Shown here: one piece after another, positions 59,283 to 64,000 of the stretch
Layout of the letters: every line of letters starts with the position of its first letter
How positions within the stretch are numbered: the stretch's first letter is position 1
NCBI RefSeq assembly: GCF_024699275.1
Contig: NZ_JAILPX010000074.1
Location: 16,661-80,660 of the forward strand
Origin: Selenomonas sp.
Lineage (GTDB): Bacteria; Bacillota_C; Negativicutes; Selenomonadales; Selenomonadaceae
DNA: 64,000 nt
Reading direction: 5' to 3'
Made by a program: the position numbers and the translations under genes
The notes under the pieces: generated by a model
What the model was told of the DNA's origin: nothing
Seen by the model: only the letters and a program-made list of their open reading frames with translations
Databases searched by the model: none

Positions 59283-60242
59283 TCATGCCCGGTTAAATTT
59301 ATCTTTGCTTTGTTTGCAGACGGGGCATTTCCAGTCAGCAGGCAAATCCTCAAAGGAAGTACCGGCCGGAATGCCATGTTCCGGGTCCCCCACCGCGGGA
59401 TCGTAAACTGTACCACAAACGGAACAGACATATTTTCCTGTTGTCTGTTGAACACCATAATCCATCTTTGGCGGAATGGGTTTGGGCATATGAGCTAAAT
59501 CTACGACTTTCTGGTTATCCAGATTTTCGTAACCTAAAGGCGTATGTGTCGACAGATAAATAACCTGGTGTTCCGTAATAAAGGTACGCAACCGATTCAG
59601 GGTATCCCTGGCCGCAGCTTTATCCTCGGTAGCAATAGAGAGCTTGTTTTCATAAAGCGCTTCATCGGTGTAGGTCACATCTCCATGGATAACATAATGA
59701 AGCCCCTCCTGCTCCACGATGATGATGCTGTTGCCGGTGGTATGCCCAGGAGCAAAGATATAGTAGACTCCGGGGACAATCTTTTGGCACCGGTCAAAAC
59801 TCCCATAAGCACCATCCGTAAAGTCCACCCGGACGACATTGTCACCCTGTAGTTTCATAGCATCAGCCTCAACCCGGGAAATATAGATTTTCGCATTCGG
59901 AAAAGCGCGTAGTTCTCCTGTATGATCAGGATGTTTATGGGTGATGAGTATTTTGGTTACCTGCTCCTTTTGATAACCCATTTTTTCCAAAGCAGTCACA
60001 TAATCATCGATACGGGCTCCCAGATAGATAGGGGCATTGATGTCTGCAGCCATATCCGGCTGTTCCTCCGGCATGCCTGTATCCACCAGAATCACTTCGT
60101 CACCGGTATCAATCAGGTAGTTTTGCAGGGTACTGCGGTATTTCACCGCTTTATCGAATTTCTCTTCACCGTCTTCCAATCCCATGGCAAAGGGCTGGGT
60201 CATAAAACCATTTTCGTAAAGTTTCACGGCTTTAATTTTCAT
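59283..60242 (-). CDS. Metallo-beta-lactamase-fold hydrolase fused to rubredoxin
   Basis: 319 residues. Residues 1-255 are a metallo-beta-lactamase domain: metal motif THKHPDH (His102, His104, Asp106, His107), [15 protein letters not shown] and LSTHTPLG, closest in style to lactonase-like enzymes. Residues about 268-319 are a rubredoxin with [13 protein letters not shown] and [13 protein letters not shown], giving an Fe(SCys)4 site. No flavodoxin domain is present, so this is not a flavodiiron protein. The fusion suggests a redox-coupled reaction at the metal site, or dioxygen/NO handling. AAAGGAG precedes the ATG. Confidence 0.88.
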   Translation of the reverse strand: MKIKAVKLYENGFMTQPFAMGLEDGEEKFDKAVKYRSTLQNYLIDTGDEVILVDTGMPEEQPDMAADINAPIYLGARIDDYVTALEKMGYQKEQVTKILITHKHPDHTGELRAFPNAKIYISRVEADAMKLQGDNVVRVDFTDGAYGSFDRCQKIVPGVYYIFAPGHTTGNSIIIVEQEGLHYVIHGDVTYTDEALYENKLSIATEDKAAARDTLNRLRTFITEHQVIYLSTHTPLGYENLDNQKVVDLAHMPKPIPPKMDYGVQQTTGKYVCSVCGTVYDPAVGDPEHGIPAGTSFEDLPADWKCPVCKQSKDKFNRA

Positions 60243-60354
60243 CTGTTATACTCTCCTTTCTACAAATCCATATCATCCAGTTCTTATTATACGGATTGAA
60301 TATGACTTCAATATGACTTTTTTAATCTTACGAATATTTTTAACGATATTTTCC

Positions 60355-61485
60355 TCAGCCACCGGAAAAATCGGTATCCATGATGACATCTAAGGTATAA
60401 TCTGGAAATTGCTGCTGAACGTGGGCTACCACTTCCTGGAAGACGGCCTGCCGGTCTGGAGCATCAAAGCTGACAACCAAATCAAAGCGCAGGTTCTTGC
60501 TTTCCTTGGTTAAGTAGAAACCATGAATCTGACGTACATAGCGATGGGAAAAAATAATCTCCCTTACCTTCTTTTCCGTTTGGATGATTTCTTCATCCTG
60601 GGTATTGTAGGAATAGACGCCAATAGCGGTCAGCATTACGTTGTGCTGCTCCATGACCTTTACCATGATTTCCCGCAGCATCCGATCCAGCCGGTTCGCA
60701 TCGTAGGTATCTGGGACTTCAATATGAATGGATCCCTGCCAGGCGTTGGGGCCATAATTGTTTAAGACCAAATCGTAAGCCCCTCGCACCCCAGGAAACC
60801 CATTTACCGTATGCTTAATGGCCTTTGCCAACTCCGGGTCGTTGCGCTCCCCTAGAATCTTAGAAATCGTTTCTTTGAGCATATCCAGGCCAGCTTTGAT
60901 TATAACCAGAGAAATGATGGCACCCAACCAAGCTTCCAGAGAAATCTGGCAGGTTAAGAATATACCGGCAGCGGCCAGGGTGGAAGCTGAAATCACCGAA
61001 TCCAGCTTGGCATCTTCACCAGAATTGATGAGGGCATCCGAATTGACCCGTTCCCCCACCATTTTTGTATAACGGCCTAATGCTATTTTTACCACTACGG
61101 CCACGGCCAGAATGGCAAGGGAAATTGTATTGTATTCTGGTGTTTCGGGCTGCAGGATCTGTTTGCCCGATTCAATCAGCGAAGTAACACCGGCATAAAA
61201 TACCAGCACCGAGATAATGATGGCACTCATGTACTCAATGCGTCCATAACCAAAGGGATGCTCTCTATCCGGCCTTTTTGCAGCCAGCTTAGCGCCAACG
61301 ATGGTGATGAGGGAACTGGCCGCGTCGGATATATTATTGACGGCATCCAGCGTAATGGCGATGGAATTGCTCAGGAAACCAATTATCGCTTTGAAAACTG
61401 CCAGAAATACATTGGCTGCAATGCCGATTATACTGGCTCGGATAATCGTTTTTTCACGTTGATTTTTTTGTAAGTTTCTCGTCAT
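60355..61485 (-). CDS. Cation diffusion facilitator (CDF) transporter
   Basis: 376 residues from the ATG at 61485 (AAGGAGG 7 nt upstream). Six membrane helices: helix 2 has SIAITLDAVNNISDAASS (DxxxN here, near the family HxxxD/DxxxD metal site), and helix 5 has DALINSGEDAKLDSVISAS. DREHPFGYGRIEYMSA is the CDF signature. The long cytoplasmic tail has two ferredoxin-like repeats. It exports Zn, Mn or Fe; the Asp/Asn ligands hint at Mn or Fe rather than Zn (inference). Confidence 0.88.
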   Translation of the reverse strand: MTRNLQKNQREKTIIRASIIGIAANVFLAVFKAIIGFLSNSIAITLDAVNNISDAASSLITIVGAKLAAKRPDREHPFGYGRIEYMSAIIISVLVFYAGVTSLIESGKQILQPETPEYNTISLAILAVAVVVKIALGRYTKMVGERVNSDALINSGEDAKLDSVISASTLAAAGIFLTCQISLEAWLGAIISLVIIKAGLDMLKETISKILGERNDPELAKAIKHTVNGFPGVRGAYDLVLNNYGPNAWQGSIHIEVPDTYDANRLDRMLREIMVKVMEQHNVMLTAIGVYSYNTQDEEIIQTEKKVREIIFSHRYVRQIHGFYLTKESKNLRFDLVVSFDAPDRQAVFQEVVAHVQQQFPDYTLDVIMDTDFSGG

Positions 61486-61670
61486 AGCCAAACCTCCTTG
61501 TCCTTTGGCAGCTAAAGTGTTGATTGTGGCACTCGAAAGGGAGCAGGATGACAATCTAACAGCTTTACTGCTGGTTTATGGTTTTCTTTCGTGACGAATC
61601 AGGAAAATCCTGCTTACTTTCTGTAGCGGTGCTGCCAAAGAAGAAAATCTTCCCTTTGCACGCCAATTTA

Positions 61671-61699
61671 TTGACATGTAAATATTATCATGTTATAGT
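61671..61699 (+). promoter_or_regulatory. Strong promoter of the MFS gene with internal dyad
   Basis: TTGACA (61671-61676), 17 nt, TATAGT (61694-61699). ACATG and CATGT form an inverted repeat with a 10-nt centre exactly within the spacer, a likely repressor site. The rest of the 61486-61746 gap shows no gene. Confidence 0.6.
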
Positions 61700-61746
61700 A
61701 ATTTACTGCCCATAATAATCAATAGAAAGGATGTATACGATATCTT

Positions 61747-62934
61747 ATGAATCGTGAAAAACTCTGGACTCATAATTTTCTGGCACTTATTGCAGCCAAT
61801 GGTTTTCTCTTTGCCAGCTTTCATTTTCTTCTGCCAACCATTACCCTCTACGCAGCAGGTTTAGGTGCAACAGGACTTCAGATTGGCCTGATTGGCGGCA
61901 TTTTTGGCTATTCGGCCATCTTTATTCGTCTGTTCACCGATACAGGGGTGCGCGCCTTTGGCAAAAAGAACTGTCTTTATGTTGGGCTGTTGCTCTGTAT
62001 TTTAGCTACGCTGAGTTACCTCATGCTGGCCAACCCCACGGCCATTATCTTAGCCCGGGTCATCCATGGACTGGGATTTGGCCTTTCCACCACCTTTGCG
62101 GCAGCCATTGCTGCCGATGTGATTCCCGCTTCGCGCCGGGGCGAGGGAATTGGTTATTTTGGCCTGGGCAGCACCGTTGCCATGGCCTTGGCTCCAGCCT
62201 TGGGTCTGTGGCTGCTCAGCGAAGGCTCGGCCTACCTTTTTCTCTCCTCCATTGCCGTCAGCAGTCTGGCCATTATCATGGCCTGGCTTTGCCGGACAAA
62301 GGCAGCCGTGTCAGAACTTCCGCCTACGCCACCGCTTCACTCCTCTATCCGCAACCGCCTTTGTGAGCGTGGTACCGCAGGGCCTTCCCTCTTAACGATC
62401 CTGTTTGGTGCCGGTTATGGCAGTGTGAACACCTTTATTGCCATGCTGGCTGCGGAAAAGAACATCGAGCAGGCAGGTTTGTTCTTCGTGGTGGGAACCC
62501 TGTTTGTCTTTATCTCTCGTCCCTTTGGCGGGCGTCTGTTGGATAAGCATGGTGCCTTTGCGGTGGTTCTTCCAGGAGCCGTTTCCTATCTGCTGGCCTT
62601 GGTCATTATGGTACAGGCCACTACCCTGACCGGCCTGTTGAGCGCTTCTGTCCTTTATGGACTGGGAGCGGGGGCGCTTCTGCCGGCACTGCTCACCTGG
62701 ATGTTAAACCGCGTACGCCCGGACCGTCACAGTGCCGCCAGTGCCACCTTCTACAACATGCTGGACATCGGCACCAGCACCGGTCTCATCGCCCTGGGAA
62801 CCATAGCGGGCAATATCGGCTATACCCGTATGTTCTATGGGGTGATTGGTCTTATGGCATTGTTCCTAATCTTGGCCATTGTACAATATTATTATCGCCC
62901 TCAGGCAGAGTTCAATGAAATTGAAGATGCTTAA
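61747..62934 (+). CDS. MFS transporter
   Basis: 395 residues, 12 membrane helices: LLPTITLYAAGLGATGLQIGLIGGIFGYSAIFIR at the start, and RVIHGLGFGLSTTFAAAIAADVIPASRRGEGIGYFG in helices 4-5, an arrangement typical of small-molecule or drug exporters of the YwoG/YfcJ type. Substrate unknown. The ribosome site (GAAAGGATG) is unusually far from the ATG (13 nt), so translation may be weak. A strong promoter with a dyad in its spacer lies 48 nt upstream. Confidence 0.82.
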   Translation: MNREKLWTHNFLALIAANGFLFASFHFLLPTITLYAAGLGATGLQIGLIGGIFGYSAIFIRLFTDTGVRAFGKKNCLYVGLLLCILATLSYLMLANPTAIILARVIHGLGFGLSTTFAAAIAADVIPASRRGEGIGYFGLGSTVAMALAPALGLWLLSEGSAYLFLSSIAVSSLAIIMAWLCRTKAAVSELPPTPPLHSSIRNRLCERGTAGPSLLTILFGAGYGSVNTFIAMLAAEKNIEQAGLFFVVGTLFVFISRPFGGRLLDKHGAFAVVLPGAVSYLLALVIMVQATTLTGLLSASVLYGLGAGALLPALLTWMLNRVRPDRHSAASATFYNMLDIGTSTGLIALGTIAGNIGYTRMFYGVIGLMALFLILAIVQYYYRPQAEFNEIEDA

Positions 62935-62985
62935 TCGGAATAGAGATATCGGTTATCCCTTTAGCCTCTACATATAGAGAATGAT

Positions 62986-63014
62986 AAAACCGCAACGGTC
63001 ATTGTTGCGGTTTT
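62986..63014. terminator. Rho-independent terminator after the MFS gene
   Basis: AAAACCGCAAC, 7-nt loop, GTTGCGGTTTT. The A and T arms make it functional in both directions; it lies 52 nt after the MFS stop. Confidence 0.85.
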
Positions 63015-63072
63015 GTTATGTTTATGCTACCCTTGGCCGTTGGATAGGAATTTGGCATTTAATGGTAAAAAA

Positions 63073-63101
63073 TTGACTTTCATGCAGGATAAGCCTATAC
63101 T
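63073..63101 (+). promoter_or_regulatory. Promoter of the YczE-like gene
   Basis: TTGACT (63073-63078), 17 nt, TATACT (63096-63101), followed 10 nt later by the AAGGAGGA ribosome site. Confidence 0.65.
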
Positions 63102-63128
63102 GGGAACGTTAAGGAGGAATTCATTTAT

Positions 63129-63782
63129 ATGACTTTGTTTACCCGATATTTTTTATTTATCTTTGCCGTAATCGTGCAGGCTTCCGGGATTGCCCTGGTG
63201 GTTAAAAGTCTGCTGGGCACCTCCCCCATCTCCAGCCTGCCCTATGTAATCAGTCTGGCTTTTCCCGTTACCCTGGGACAGATGACCTTTTCCATCAATA
63301 TGTTATTGGTTCTAGGCCAATATCTGCTGCTGCGGAAGGACTTTGATTCCCTGCAGTTCTTGCAGGTGCCGGTTACCATGATTTTTGCCTGGTTCATCGA
63401 CTTTTTCATGGATGTCTGGGGCTGGGTTGTTCCCCATAACTATATTATGCAGCTTCTGCCCCTTTTGGCAGGTACCACCTTCATCGCCTTTGGTGTGGCG
63501 GTACAGGGCATTGCCAACGTGCTGATGCTTCCCGGTGAAGGTATTGTCTACGCTGTATCCCGTCACTTTCAGCTGGAATTTGCCAAGGTAAAGACTGGAA
63601 ACGATGTGACGCTGGTTTTCCTAGCGGCTGTGATTTCCTGGATTTATCTGGATGGCATTGAGGGCATTCGAGAGGGAACATTGATTTCGGCGCTGATTAC
63701 CGGCGTTATTGCCCGATTCTTCCTGCATCATCTCAGCATCGTCAACGACAAGGGGCAGCTGATTTTTCATCCCCATTGGTGA
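63129..63782 (+). CDS. YczE/YitT-like integral membrane protein (DUF6198 type)
   Basis: 217 residues with about five or six membrane helices. FLFIFAVIVQASGIALVVKSLLGTSPISSLPYVISL at the N-terminus and FIAFGVAVQGIANVLMLPGEGIVYAVSR in the middle are features of the YczE/YitT-like membrane family, whose role is not established. AAGGAGGA lies 10 nt before the ATG. It has its own promoter, and the dispersed repeat A follows directly. Confidence 0.75.
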   Translation: MTLFTRYFLFIFAVIVQASGIALVVKSLLGTSPISSLPYVISLAFPVTLGQMTFSINMLLVLGQYLLLRKDFDSLQFLQVPVTMIFAWFIDFFMDVWGWVVPHNYIMQLLPLLAGTTFIAFGVAVQGIANVLMLPGEGIVYAVSRHFQLEFAKVKTGNDVTLVFLAAVISWIYLDGIEGIREGTLISALITGVIARFFLHHLSIVNDKGQLIFHPHW

Positions 63783-63808
63783 TTGCTTCCAAAATACAAG
63801 GAATTTGT

Positions 63809-64000
63809 AAATTGCAGTTTATCGCTGTTACTGCGTGCTTTATTTTTTGTCACAGCGCAGTTGGCCTGCCCGGCGCAGGTAACTGGACAGTCCTATTTTC
63901 CGAAGGGGTCGTTTTAGCGGGAAACAGAAAATTACTCCCCCGCTCGCCCATTACCACGCATGAACGGAATACTATCAGCAGGAACTTCCCGAAAAACTGC
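63809..64000 (+). repeat. Dispersed repeat A, copy 3 (runs to window end)
   Basis: Begins with AAATTGCAGTTT (63809-63820), the mirror of the AAACTGCAATTTG end seen in copies 1 and 2. It includes CGCTGTTACTGCGTGC and CACAGCGCAGTTGGC, absent from copy 2, and reaches the terminal AAACTGC at the window edge. This gives a unit of about 200 bp with roughly 13-bp terminal inverted repeats and no usable reading frame. Confidence 0.85.

Overview
The window looks like a chromosome segment from a diderm Firmicute of the Negativicutes, probably a Selenomonas-like gut or rumen anaerobe. The translation signals are Bacillus-like (strong AGGAGG ribosome sites, TTG and GTG starts). They sit beside outer-membrane machinery (a TpsB/TpsA two-partner secretion pair) and anaerobe physiology: histidine fermentation genes, a multihaem cytochrome with an exported flavin reductase, a rubredoxin fusion and a ferritin-like protein. 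Genus is inferred from gene content only.

Layout. 1-731: CYTH and P-loop proteins. 882-10153: a tight minus-strand operon in which a SpoIIE/RsbU-type membrane phosphatase, a STAS domain fused to an NRPS condensation domain, an A-T-C NRPS and a MATE exporter fused to a degenerate RsbW-like domain lie 10-21 nt apart. This is the most unusual system in the window: a partner-switching cascade apparently wired to peptide synthesis and export rather than to a sigma factor. 10264-14497: MFS pump, PilC, PilT, an ElaA-type acetyltransferase. 14745-18370: accessory region with an unknown gene behind a hairpin leader, a secreted proline-rich protein behind four 11-bp-spaced TTAA boxes, IS30 and IS200 remnants, a frameshifted AbiD/AbiF gene with an upstream small-RNA-like element, and two copies of a promoter/hairpin repeat. 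18371-29131: a 3,024-residue TpsA adhesin and its TpsB transporter. 29318-31537: a second proline-rich paralogue with the same TTAA boxes, then a chemoreceptor. 31931-38672: small housekeeping and stress genes (zinc ribbon, flavin-binding protein, ferritin-like protein, guanidinium exporter with an attenuator leader, TrmO, ThrE, diguanylate cyclase, methyltransferase, DUF1653, macrodomain). 38836-40921: LysR and two half-size chromate-type transporters.

41473-51730 is a nine-gene minus-strand histidine utilisation operon: hutH, a three-gene amino-acid ABC importer, an M20 amidohydrolase, a HutF-like deiminase, hutU, hutI and hutD. It has a long leader containing a strong terminator and no hutP or hutG, so the M20 enzyme may do the deformylase step. 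52188-53360 is a drug exporter behind another terminator-bearing leader. 53466-53880 is a truncated PhoR-like kinase ending at a dispersed repeat (three copies in the window). 54229-56481 is a Tat-exported flavin reductase with a five-haem cytochrome. 56738-60242 holds a thioredoxin reductase/glutaredoxin/peroxidase operon, a thioesterase and a metallo-beta-lactamase-rubredoxin fusion. The remainder is membrane transport (CDF, MFS, YczE-like) and the third dispersed repeat copy, which runs to the window edge.

Leader attenuation is a recurring theme: at least four genes (the unknown gene at 14745, gdx, hutH and the drug exporter at 52188) have a promoter followed by a hairpin and T-run before the start codon. 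All domain assignments are by eye from the translated sequence; no database search was run.
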